Source: Arbacia lixula (lineage: Eukaryota; Echinodermata; Echinoidea; Arbacioida; Arbaciidae). From it: 64,000 nucleotides of DNA. The stretch lies in assembly GCA_963669155.1 (NCBI GenBank), contig OZ022576.1, positions 9,984,710 to 10,048,709 of the forward strand, given 5' to 3'. The notes beneath the pieces are model-generated. The model was not told where the DNA came from. It ran no database searches and saw only the letters and a list, made by a program, of their open reading frames with translations. Made by a program: the position numbers and the translations under genes. Every line of letters starts with the position of its first letter. The stretch's first letter is position 1. Below, in pieces: positions 50,122 through 63,016 of this stretch.

Positions 50122-52015
50122 GTAGGGACATTGTTTTCTTATCTAAATTCTCATCGGGGCTCCGAGTTATGAAATGACAACGCGACAACGTGTAACCACT
50201 AACCTATATTTTTTTCTTACTAACCCATACAACGAAATTGTCCCCGCTTGACATTATTCTCGTGTCAGGTTTGGTTTAAATAATTATACAACCAAACAAA
50301 TGAAAACGCCAGAGATGAATAGTTGATTTGATATTTCAGCCATGGGCCTTTATCGGAAGTGCAGTAAGGAAATTTCACACGTGCACAGCACACGATTCAC
50401 GTACATTGACGTAGTCTTAGGTAGACGCCTTGCAGAGAAGTGATTGTTGCACATATATGACCCGTATTTACAACAGTGGTTGAAATTAGATCGCGTACTA
50501 CGTAGACTACCGTTATGGGCGCAAAAGTAATCATCTGATGCTGTCCCCAAATCATTAACTTTCATTGCAGAATCACAACAGTGGGTGATTTCAATCATTC
50601 GTTGTAGTTATTATGTGGACAAAATCAATATTAATAGTATCAAGTCAATATGATGTTTCATGTTTTAGTAAGCTTTCCGCAAACTAAGTCCAGGTCTAGT
50701 ACACGTATCAAATTAACCACCGTTGTAAATACGGGCAATTATTACGAAGTTCAAGTTTAAGTCCGAAGCATCAACCTTGTACAATTTACATATTAAAATA
50801 AAAAAATAAAAAACGAGGGTTTCCTCTTACTTAAAAGATTAAGGTTTCCTTCTATTAAAAGAATGAAAATATCCAAAAAACATCGATATTACAGTATAAC
50901 TTGTAGTAAGTAAAATATCACTTAAGTAATAAAAGAGAAGAATGATTAATTAATGTATAATAATTATGTGCGAATGGTTCAAGAAGTCCACAGATTAAAC
51001 GAAGATTGGAATACCTAGAGGCATTTTAGTTCTAGTCGTGACACGACCTCAATGTAGATTAAATTTGCCCTGAAAAAAATGAAATTATTAATGGGGAAAC
51101 TTACGAAGGTCGCGATTCTTTGGTTTACGAAATAAACGTGACACTGTTAATTTTCACATATGATGATAATAAAACAGTCGTTATAATACACAATATTCTT
51201 TGTGAAGCGCTTCATGCACTGTTTCTTAGCGCATTAGAATGTATAAAGGACACGGCAGAGAAGGTGCAAACATTCACATTTACAATAATTGCCTAAAGAC
51301 ATGAGAAAGCTCTTAAAGGAGTCTTAGATGGTTTACGGATGTGTATGGAGAGATGTGTTTGTGTATGGTAATACAGTGTACATACATGGCATTACACCCA
51401 TGTTATTTTCCACAGAATAAAAAAAGTACATTGATAGTCACCTATTGCAACTTTTTTGGACGAGAGAGGGTACCTCTCTTGCAAACTTTCTGATATTTGA
51501 CTTATCACTAAGCTTGGTGGGACTTCAGAAGTGCCGTTTTTTGCCTAATTGCTGCTAATGCTTGCTGAAAAGAATAATTTTCCATTCTGTCAATTTTGAT
51601 ATTTTTTCTGACGTGATATCTATATGGGTTCTTCTTTATTTAAAAACATAAATTAACTTGTGGCCTGTACCAGTCTGATTCCTGTGGTGTGCCACATTTG
51701 CATCTTGTCACTGGTAGTGTCACTAATAACATCCCACGGCACATAATTTTATATGACCCAGGAAGGGTAAGGGAAACGTATATGCCGACAAAAACATGGT
51801 GAAAGATTGCAAAAACAACAACAATACGAACCAAACACACACAAACTTTCATTACCATGATTATATGCTTTAACTCTATTACAAATTAATGTATACCATC
51901 TGACAATTTCTATGAACCATTACAAACATTATAACATTGATGTACTAAAACTAATTCCATACAATTTATATTTCTTAATTTATTAGTAAAATTAAATTTC
52001 AACAACACTGTGTCA
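50122..52015. other. Intergenic 3' of the HGSNAT-like gene
   Basis: No gene recognised. Confidence 0.45.
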
Positions 52016-52021
52016 TTTATT
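52016..52021 (-). promoter_or_regulatory. Candidate poly(A) signal of the HGSNAT-like gene
   Basis: AATAAA on the minus strand 75 bases past the stop codon. Confidence 0.5.
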
Positions 52022-52095
52022 CACACAGAGTTCCTCATACCAAACCCTTCGTCGCTGATATACAAATTCTGATTTCAATGTTGAAATAGAAACAC

Positions 52096-52274
52096 TCAGA
52101 TTTTGACAAAGAATTTCTTGCGATATGCAATATAAGCAATGATGGTCCAAACGCAGGAGTTCCAAATAAACATAATGCAAAATTCAGCGTGATTGCCCAC
52201 TATAGGGGCCCATGTGAACGGCAAGAAGGTGCCCAAGATCTCGGATCCAACGTACAAGACGATTGAGTTCATGC
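52096..52274 (-). CDS. HGSNAT: HGSNAT-like last exon
   Basis: MNSIVLYVGSEILGTFLPF, then a final span and AYIAYRKKFFVKI followed by TGA. Closely resembles the vertebrate C-terminus (GMNS, YVG.E, AYI.YRKK.F.KI). Confidence 0.95.
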
Positions 52275-52588
52275 CTGGAGAGGAAAGGCAACAGAGTGGA
52301 GGTGATATTAGTTACCAATTTGCATTCACAATCACAAAGAAACCAAAAGCGACAGAAAGACTATACTGTAATTGTTTGACAATGCAGGGATACTTTACAA
52401 TCAAATCATTTCCTTTCTTATAAAGTACAGTTCAAACTTTAATTGTACGCGCACGTTAAACCTGGATTTGTTTACAATACATGTACCTGCTACTGCAAGC
52501 TTCAGAGAGAGCAAGGGCGAGATGGGGGTGGGAGGGGGGGGGGTAGAGGGTTGTAGAGAGGGGGCTGAGAGTGGGAAAGAGGGAAAGA

Positions 52589-52626
<38 letters not shown>

Positions 52627-55600
52627 AAAAGAGGGATGCAGATGAAAGATTATGAAGAGAAAAGATGTTTTAAGAGCAAGGAAAATATATTCAAAAACAT
52701 TGGTTCATGTTTACCTAGATAAATGAGAGGAGCTCCGTTCCAGATCTCAGTGATGTCTACAAGTAGGTGAAGCACGGCCTGCAACATAAACGCTGTTCCA
52801 CCGGTGATGGCGATAAACGACACCGACCTATCAGATGCACATGAGACAAATTACGACAAGAAAGAGGGGGCGGGGGGGGGGGGGGGGGAGAGAGAATTTA
52901 AGAAAAAAACGTACATTCGTGTTAAAAACAATGGTGTAGAAGTTAAACAAGTATTTTCCAGATAAGATAGTTAAAAAGAACATGAGTGACCTACCACAAA
53001 TGCTTGTTAATTGGGATCCATCCGCCAGACATATGACACTTCGATAGCGTAGCACCAGCAATAATCTAAAGGAGACACGACAACAATAAGCTTTCATGTC
53101 TACATTAACTCGATCAGTTTTTTACAAGTAGGTACTAGGTGTTGAAAAAAAACACTTTTTGAATTTTTTTTTGGAAGAATTATTGCAAATCAGTATCAAC
53201 TCACATCAAGCCAAAATCGACACATCATCAAGGGATGTCAGAGACAGGTTTTGTGACATTTCATCGATTACTTTTCTTGTAATAATCTTTAAAATATTAA
53301 ATGAGATTTTCACTTTTGGACAAAAAATTTGTATCTGACAATTTGTATGTATGATATTATCAATTCACGACACAAAAAATGGTCATTGTGCATCACACAT
53401 GCCAACCCGCAGCTTCTTTTCTGCCAGAAGCATCATGCATTATTAATGAAAATGTGATGAAAGGTGATAGTGGATCAACATGTATGATACACAACGGTCA
53501 TTGTTGTGTTCTGATACAGGTGAATGTAATAACGCATTACTACGCAATTAGGGGAAACTTGTGAATGCATTACGAAAATGGTCTATTGGCATGTTATTGC
53601 ATTTATCATATGACCGTATACAAAATTTACCAGAGGTAATGCTCATGATTATAGACATCATTATTTCTTGTCATACCAACATCATCCCCCATGCGACCAA
53701 ACGTATGATGCGCCCTCTCACGGTCCCAAAGAGATGGAGGATTTTCCCGGCCTGTAAGTACAACACGAAGTGAAGTGGAGAGATAAATGGATGATAAAGA
53801 AATGCATTGAATGTTTAAATGTTTCAGGAAGAATCGTTCTTAAATTACATTGAAAAAAAAATTGAGCAAGTATTTCACTTAAGTTTACTGTGAATTGGAA
53901 AAAAATGTTAAAAATGTTCCACGGGGAAAGGGAGGTAATCTGACATTGCCAGGGACAGCTCATTACGGCCTATTGCTTTTCAATTGATATAGATAGAAAT
54001 ACTTAATGATTCCTTTGTATTTGCAGAGCACTATGCATCTGTAACAGGAAGCAAAACACACGTATCACTGTGATAGTTTACTACCAAATTCCTTATGTTC
54101 AGATGCCGAAAAACACAATTTCACGCAAATGTCTTTGAAGCGTTAAGTGAGTGAATAACACACATCATTTAAAATGTTTCACAAATTCATCTAACATATC
54201 GAATCTTGTTTAATGTCGATAGTATTGAGGGAGACGGCATCCTCCATAATGGTTTACCACCAATCACCACGCTATAAATATCGTTTCGAAGTGCTACATA
54301 TTTTCTGTTTGCCCCTCCGTTGTCATGATTTCCCGGATTGTATAGTTTTGGCAAGTCCAATTTATGATTAAAACTAAGGTACACTAGAATCATCGTGATG
54401 GCCTACCTGTAAACCAAACACGCACAGTGCAATGGAGGTGAACGTGCCCAGGATTCCTTCCGGGTCTTGGCTGACTGTGGTGCAGTAGATCTTACGAAAG
54501 GATGCCTGTCGTGTTATATGTGCGGGGGTGAAGAACATTCTGTCTATATACGCGGCAGCTCCCCCGCTGCAATTTGTCAGCTCACCGTTGCCCCCTACAA
54601 GCGGCCCGCCGGGACCTATATATCCACTGTTCAAAAATAAATTAAAATGAAATCATTATCACTACCACCAGCACGGCTGTAGTGATGAATAACAATCAAC
54701 CTTCTCGGGAATTATAGCTTCATATCCACTTCGACCAGAAGTTTTGTTCCCCGAGACATTGCCTATCGGTGTTTTGTTTATAAACAGTACATTTTCCAGC
54801 ATTCGAATGATCTGAAACGAAAAATACGTCACGTCAATCAGACATGCAAACATGTCGAACAGGCTCACACAGAGTTTTGCGATCACCAGTTTCATCAGTA
54901 TTAGAAGCATATCGTACTGCATCATATTTCATATCGTTTATACCATGGTCAACATTTTTTTTCCTTTATATGAATTTTATTCAATTTCTCAAAGCAAAGC
55001 AAACAAAATGTACAAACAAATCACTTCGTGCATACAAAACATGTACAAATCGCGTAATGGAATAAGTACTTATAATCGAATCATATACATGAATAGAGGA
55101 GGAACAATTTAAAGCAGTTGTATAATTTAAAAAAACAAAAACAAAAAACACTGAAACAAACAACAACAACAAAAAAAACAGGGAGAGACCAGAAGAAACT
55201 CAGCCGCCAAATAACGATGCCAAATAATTCATACGCAAACGCACTTACACACACTACGGCAAACCTGATTCTACGTTGTCTCCTTCCTTCCTAATCAAAA
55301 AGTGTTGGCCAACATAGAACTTACGTTGGGCAGCCAGGTACCGGCAAAAAGAACGTCAGACTTAAGTGAATTGCGATGCAGCACACGGCCAGGGGCAGTT
55401 CTAGATAGTCCACGATGTCCTGGAAGGTGCGTGAGCATGTTCCCTGTAGAGACATTGTTTATTAGTTTGTAATTCATATAGGAATAATCATTTTCACGAA
55501 ATGTACGCACCAACGAATTGTGTTGGTACCTTACAACATTCGCTCTGGATGATGATACATGATCAATTCCAATCGGTATTACAAATTAACCGAGTTCCTT

Positions 55601-57534
55601 TTTTCTCTTATAGAAGGATTTATTCAGTAATTCTTAAGGCAGAACATAGTACACAAATATGGTGTGATTGATAAAGCAGGATCATTTTATCAACATGATT
55701 GTACAACGTAATACAAAACAATAACTCATTGCATGGCCGGAATTATCACATATCGCTTAGCTCGTTGGTCATTGTGCTCAATGAAACGGAGCATGAGCAG
55801 ATCAATTAAAGAAAATACATTGACCATTTCATCATGCCTTTTGTTACACAATACGACATAAGATTTCAGGTTTGAGGAACTAGATGTATGTGCACCTGTT
55901 GATATTGCCCAACATCTTAACACAAATCAAGGATTAACTAATAGAGAAATAACGAACAAATTGTAGGTTTTATTGGAAAGTAAGTCTCACTTACTCTCGC
56001 ATCTTGGTGCTGCTTGCGTCCCACAAGCCGGCGAGATAGAAGGTAAGATGAAGCCACAACGAAATATGTAATTCCAAACCGCTGCAATACGCCAGGTATA
56101 CGTAAAATACGAAGATCATTTGTTGCTGGAGCACCAGTAGAAAAAAAAGAAGATAACGTAACATGAATAATGTTTGTATGTATTGCATAGTACATGTTAA
56201 TATTGTAGATAGGACGAAATTATGGGGCTAGCTCTAAATTGGCTTGCAAATCACGTATAGTACCGTAGATTCAGGTTAATATAAGCACAGACGCCCATAG
56301 GTATTTGCATGATAGTTACATTTTCTCTTAACCGTTCGTGGGCCAGGCAAACTGCTATCATGTGATATTTGTGTACATTAATGTTGAACGCTGAGGATTA
56401 ACACAGAAACCTGTCTAACTGTGGCTATTACTCTTAACACAGAATCATATCCTGGTGTGACTCCGGGCCCTAATACAGACAAGTATCTGTCTGTGACCCT
56501 TAGTCTGCTGTGTCGTATTTAGTTATATATTACAGTTAAAACTTATCTTGATATGACCTCTACTGTAAAAGCAAAGTCATACTCAGTCTTAACCCTGCTG
56601 ATAACAAAGTCATATCCTGGTGTGACCTTCGCTATAAATACCAATTATATTCATGAATAACACTTATTCTTTAATAAGTTTTCCAGCTGTGACGCTTACT
56701 CTGAACGCAAACTCCCATGATGAACATAGTGATGCTTCGAATGACAATCTTCTTGAATATCTCCCGGTACGAAGTCCCCTTAGTCAGTAGCTTGTCGAAT
56801 GAGAGGTTGATAGAAGTACCCATTATGAAGATGAACCTACATTTCATAAGGATGACACATGAGAATCACACCTGTGCATCGAGTCTCGAGGATTGATCAC
56901 ATATCCATGCGCATTCATAGTATTGGTACGTCGATTACCGTGTACGATTAGTTTTGACATTGGAAACAAGTTGTGTTGGGATTCACATGTGAATATATTT
57001 AACTCCTAATATATGAATATTATAGATAAATATAGCAATTGGTACATAAGATGTTATCGGGTGTTTATGAATTTATGTGTGAAACAGAGTGTCAGAGAGT
57101 TTAGAGCATGTACATAAAATGCAAGAAAAAAACAAGCAAAACAATTCTCAATACACTACTTACCAGGGGAAAAACAAGTCTGCGACGGAGAGACCTGCAG
57201 TAAGTGAATGATACGTGTATAATATCATGAACAAACTATAAACTAACTGAGGGGTACAAGTTTGCCTCATTCAACAATGCTTTGCATTATGATTTCATTT
57301 TAATAAGGTAAGATAATACCAGTGGGCTTGTATTATAATTCTGATATTGCCATGAAATGGTACAACAATGTCGCCTGCAAAGCTTAGTTAATATTGATAC
57401 ACGTATTTATGATATTTATTATAGCATAAAACCATTATAATGTTAAAAAAGCTTTAAAATATTATCTTCTCCCACCCCATCCTCCCGTCTCTTCCTTTCT
57501 TTCTCTCTCTCCCTCCCTCCCTCCCTCCCTCCCT

Positions 57535-57598
<64 letters not shown>

Positions 57599-60500
57599 CG
57601 GGTGTTCAATTTTAACCCAGCTGATAACAGAGTTCGACTATGATAAAAAGTCCTTTAGTTGACTTTCTTTCACTTTTCTCATATGTTCAAGAATATTCAC
57701 ATGATGTGCTGATTGACAGATGTATGGCTACTTCACATTCATGTAATATACTGGAATTCAAGCAGACAATAAATACATAACAACGATATAGAAAGAAAAG
57801 AAAAGAACCAAACATCAAAGCCTGCATTTGTACCAATGACATAACGTTACATCACAGACATAATCCTCTTAAAGTGTGGTGGAGGGAACACTTTTGTGTT
57901 GGGACTTGTGGTCTTAGAGAGGCGAGGGAGGGTTACAATAGTGCCATTCTCATTAGGCTTGAAAAATCGAGGAAGTTAGGGGATAGGGACAATAGGAACA
58001 TTCGGCTTTTGGTACGGTTGCTAGGCAAGTTTCACCCTCACTTCGCGATTTTTTTTAGCCCAATGAGAATGGCACTATAGTTACATTAAGAAGAATTTTC
58101 GTGTAGTTTGCGATGGAATCCATAATATCAAATGGTTATCTCCCAATCTATACAAAACTATTGTCATCCCATGATATGGGGAAGTTGTATACCTAGTTAC
58201 CAATTTCTGTTCAATGAACAAGATGAATGGTAAGGCTAGTTATAATATCCAATAATATAGTTTTTACTAACAGCTTATACCACAACGACTACACTGTACC
58301 TGTGCAGTGTACTATCTTACTGCCATTATACCGACATCATTATGATCATAAAATAAATCTGTATTACATTAACCCCTTATCGCAAAGTCGTGAGGAATAT
58401 CATGTATAAATAAAGACGAAACTGCCACAGACTAATGGAAATACGATGGTTAATTGACGAGAATACAAGAAGAATTTGATTTATAACATTCACAGCTTCA
58501 TGGGCGAGCACTATACTGGTCCACCATGGCATACGTGTACACAGACTCTTCATAGTTCAAGAGCATCATGGTTGTCTTCCTCGAATATACAGAGCAAACT
58601 TGCAGGAAGAATGAGTACATTATTTGACATACAAATTGGCAAGATAATCATAAATGTGAGATGTTGTTTAAACAATTCTAAATCTGATTATCGGAGGTTT
58701 CCGCTAACTTTTAGTCAATTCAAAATATGACCAGGGTTGATTTACCCTAGGGATTTATCTTTAGTTCACTCACCATCCCAGCGAGAGTGGGAGCTGAAAA
58801 AATAATGGCCGTCGCCAGTTACAGCTGCAACTAGATGAAATAATGCCAACCTGCAGTTTTGAAAAAAGATGAGAAAGGATGCTGGAATCAAAAGGAGCTA
58901 CTAGCCTGGGTTTATTATCCTCAAGCAGTGCGCGAACACAATGTTTATATGAACACAGGATATTAACGGCACTCCCAACTGTCTGTCTAGAAGAAATCAT
59001 GTTCCCTCATGTCTAGCATGTGTGATTATCCCTTAATATCGTCTACATGTTTCGAGTGCAATGTAGCAGCCGCCAGCCTAGATCTGGGGCCTGTTGTTTA
59101 AAACTTACTATTAACGGTAACCCTGCTACCAATGGTAATGATCATGGTAACACCGCTCGGCAGCCAATCAATATAAAGGTTGCCATTGGCAGCAATGTTT
59201 AATACCATCAATACTAAGTTTCATGCAAAAGGGCCCAGGAATTACGAGCAGAGCGTCCATGTGAATCATGTAATAATATTCGACTGACCTGGGCCCCGTA
59301 TCGCAAAGTGTTACAATTTTTATTATTCGTAAGGCTGTATTACAAAGAAGTTGCAATGTAAATCGATCGTAGCTTGCTATTTTTCATACATGTAGTCTGT
59401 GTGCGTCCATCGCAACAATACGTTTGATTGCAACATTGTGCATTGGCTCGGAATTGTAATATAAAGTAATAATGGTGTTGTGATATAGATAGTTGCAAGA
59501 AATTTTAATGACGCAATTTATTGATTGCACAGTTGCTATAATATACTGCAACACTCTCTCTATGCCAAACGGGTTCGTGGTTTGGCTTCAGTGCGTTATT
59601 CCGCTAACTTTCCACAGGTTGATCATTTGCGTGCAACATGTGTAGGGTAATTTCACGGGGTTGGGGCAATTTTTGTGACATACCACAGCTCCAAATCCAT
59701 GTCTTTTTCAAGCCAAGCAAATATAGTCAAATAATGGCATGGGCCAAAAAGTGGGGTCCCTTCCAGTATTATTTTTCAAAGACCATGGCATATTGCACTT
59801 TGACTTTAAAACATTTCTTGTTCATGTAAAAACAATAATTATGTCCATGTAACGGTGGTAGATTTTTGTGTGCCTGTTGCTTGAAATCCATTATTTTTTT
59901 TTCCAATTTTAATGTCTATAACTGAGAAAAGAGAGCAATTTTTCATTGACAGCTCAACACTTTACCACATCTAAATTGATCTTCATGGTAAACTGCAAAA
60001 GGTTGATACCACCGTTACATGGACATTGCATGAAAACATCGCCTCAACCCCATGGAATGACCCTGTATTTATTCACAAGTAATATACATAAACCCGATAG
60101 AGGGCTATTTGATCTAGCATCCAAATGATTAACTAAAACAGTGTTTCCTTTCTCCAAAACATGCTGAAATTTCCCCGAATTACTAGCATGTGCCTAGAGA
60201 AATGCGGTACATGGAGATCGTATGTGCAATGAACGTTAATTTGACTGATTCTTTTTTTCTACACGAAAATAACCCGGGATACAACATTGAGCTACTACTT
60301 AAAAGACATCCGCGACGACCGGAAATGAGGACTTTCTGTTGGTGGATGTTTCCAAATATGGCAATTAAACAAAGTGTTGATGACTTAAATATCAAATGCT
60401 CGAATTTAAAATTTTCTACTATTAAATTTGTTAGACTAATTGGTCATATTTCCACTAAACAAACGTACTCTGAACAGCTCCGTGATTGGGAACCGTATTT

Positions 60501-62978
60501 TTTTTTATGCCATTGAGATCTGCACGATGGAATGAAAGGTTGCAATACATAAATATATACGTCTTCACTGCTCGAGTAGATCTATGAGGGTGCCAGATAT
60601 CTGTGTCATATATGATACAGTGAAACCTGTATCAAAAGACGCCGCAAAGGAGACAAGAAATATGGTGTAGTGGAAGAAATATGGAAGAAATATGGAAGAA
60701 GTGGAAGTGGTTTTTGTGTACAGGTTGTACATAACGAAAACATAACGAAACACTGTTGAAGGGAAACAGTGTAATATCTAAAGACGAGTTGTCTTTCTAT
60801 ACAGGTGATCACTGGAGCAGGTTACACTGTATCATTATATAACATTAAGAAGACCAAAGAAGACATCTAGAGACAGACCAAGAAACAATGCGGTACCTAC
60901 CCTCGGAAGGTGTCGACAGACGTGAGTCGGACAGGCTTCGCCACGGGTCTGGCGACATCTGGTACAGTAAAAGGAGTCACGTCACTCGTAGCTTCATCCT
61001 GATGGGCAGTCACACAAAAAAAGCAGAATTGTTACGGCAAATTTAAGATTGAGATTTCTGTGCAATTACAGTGGACTCTCACTGTCAATTTTGATACATT
61101 TTCGGGGGACAGTCATTACAATACCAAAGAATTTCATCGTAACATAAGGTTGATTTGAGTCCCACCACAGTTCTTATGTAATCACATTGTTCATTAGCAC
61201 GGGTGATTCCTTTTAATAATAATGTTACAGCAAGATATGTCAGCACTAGTTTAAGGCATCATTCATAAAGCATTTTTAAAGATTGTCCGTCCCTTTTGCA
61301 AGCTTAAAATTCGAAATCGTCTATCACGATCGTAAATTGAAGAAAGTGTGTTTCAAGACCATTTCTAAGAATATAGCATGTTGAAACTTTCTGTATATGT
61401 AAAAAATTTCAGCCGTTAAATTTCAAACCGACTTTTTTCGTACCACGAAAAAAGTATTAGTCTTTGTTACAGTATCTATGTGGTTATTATGCGTGTGTGA
61501 AATCCTAATTTTATGAGTAACTCCCAAACTTTGGACATGATTCCTTCCATATAGCATTCTTACTCATAATGCGTTTTATCATTGAATAAACAGATTAATC
61601 AATAAAGCAGATATTTCAACACAAACTGGTAAGAGCCTGAGGTAAAGACTATTAATCAGATGTTGTTTACGTGCATTATTTGAATTTTACACTACGTTTC
61701 AGTTTCAAATTGTGAATATAGAGCTTGCTAACACTCCTCTATATGTTTTGCCAATGTTTCGATGGTTTTGCGGTGATCTGAAAAAGGGACTGGCTGTCTT
61801 TAATGATTAGCATAAGTAGTTTGCACAAAGTAACACATTCATAATGATAGTCATGTAAACATGATGGTAGCCATGCCCATAGATCACGATTAAGCTTATA
61901 CGGTTATGTCATTTCAGGACTTTACTTCACCTGAATGGAGGAAGAATGATCAGTGAAGTTCTTTGGCCAGATCACTATTTGATACAAGCCACAGCACCCA
62001 GTGATACTCACTTGAAAGCCCCTAGTGGCAGTGTTAGCGTTGATTAGAACGGTGTTCTTCTTAGCACGTGCTTTCCTGAAGTGGCTGCGCACGAAGAGTG
62101 GGTATGCAAAAAGCAAGATGACGACAAAATAAGCATTTTAATGGTTACTCAAACAGGGTCATTAAAAATACACAGGTAAAAGTTCGAAAAGCGATAAATT
62201 CTATGATTTTGACAACAAATTGTATCATGTACTACCAAAACCATCATGAGGTAGGAATGCATAAGAAAGAGTGGATGTGATGAATATAGTCAAGCACATG
62301 ACTCGATACAACGATTATTCAAACCATTTAGTACTCCATAGCTTCATATTAATTTGTTTACGTAAGTTTTAAAACGACAAATAACGAGTATATCGATGTG
62401 TGATTTGATCAAATGCGTCACATTAGCCTATTCATGCCATGATGGTACACAAGTAACAAGCGTTGGTAGGGAAATTGTTCTATCGATTATGCCAAAATGC
62501 ACGTCTGTAATAAATATTATATTATCCACAGTTACGTACATCACAACAGTTTACAGGCTACAGAGTAACGACGTATATTACCGCATATATTTGTATATTC
62601 TTGGAGGATATTTTCAAGATACGAAACAATATTAATTTACGTACGTATACGCCACGTAGCAAAAAAGCAGCAGGGCAGTTGCACCATAGGTCACGAGAAC
62701 GGCTGTAGGAATTAAAGCAAACACCAGCATAGCGATATTAGAGAGAGTAAGAGAGAGAGAGAGAGAGAGAGAGAGATACAGAGAGAGAAAGAGATGGTAA
62801 GCGACATTGTGAGGGGTTAAAGAGCGAAAGAGAGATAAAGCAGGGGATGAGCAGATAATTAAAACAAAGAAACACGTATTCGTTTCACCAAAATCAGCAA
62901 AAGTCAACAAAAGTCAACAAGTGAAAGTGAAATTATAACTGTTAATTTTAGGGCGTATGGTTCTGAATGTGTGTGTGT

Positions 62979-63016
<38 letters not shown>

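Noticed and set aside
54690-54810. Open segment with TTTCAG acceptor in the intron before the GPGG exon
   Set aside because: It has no counterpart in the family and would break the GCP-T-GYIGPGG join.
58770-59000. Alternative reading of the catalytic-His exon in another frame
   Set aside because: Gives no similarity and breaks phase with the exons at 60901 and 57194.
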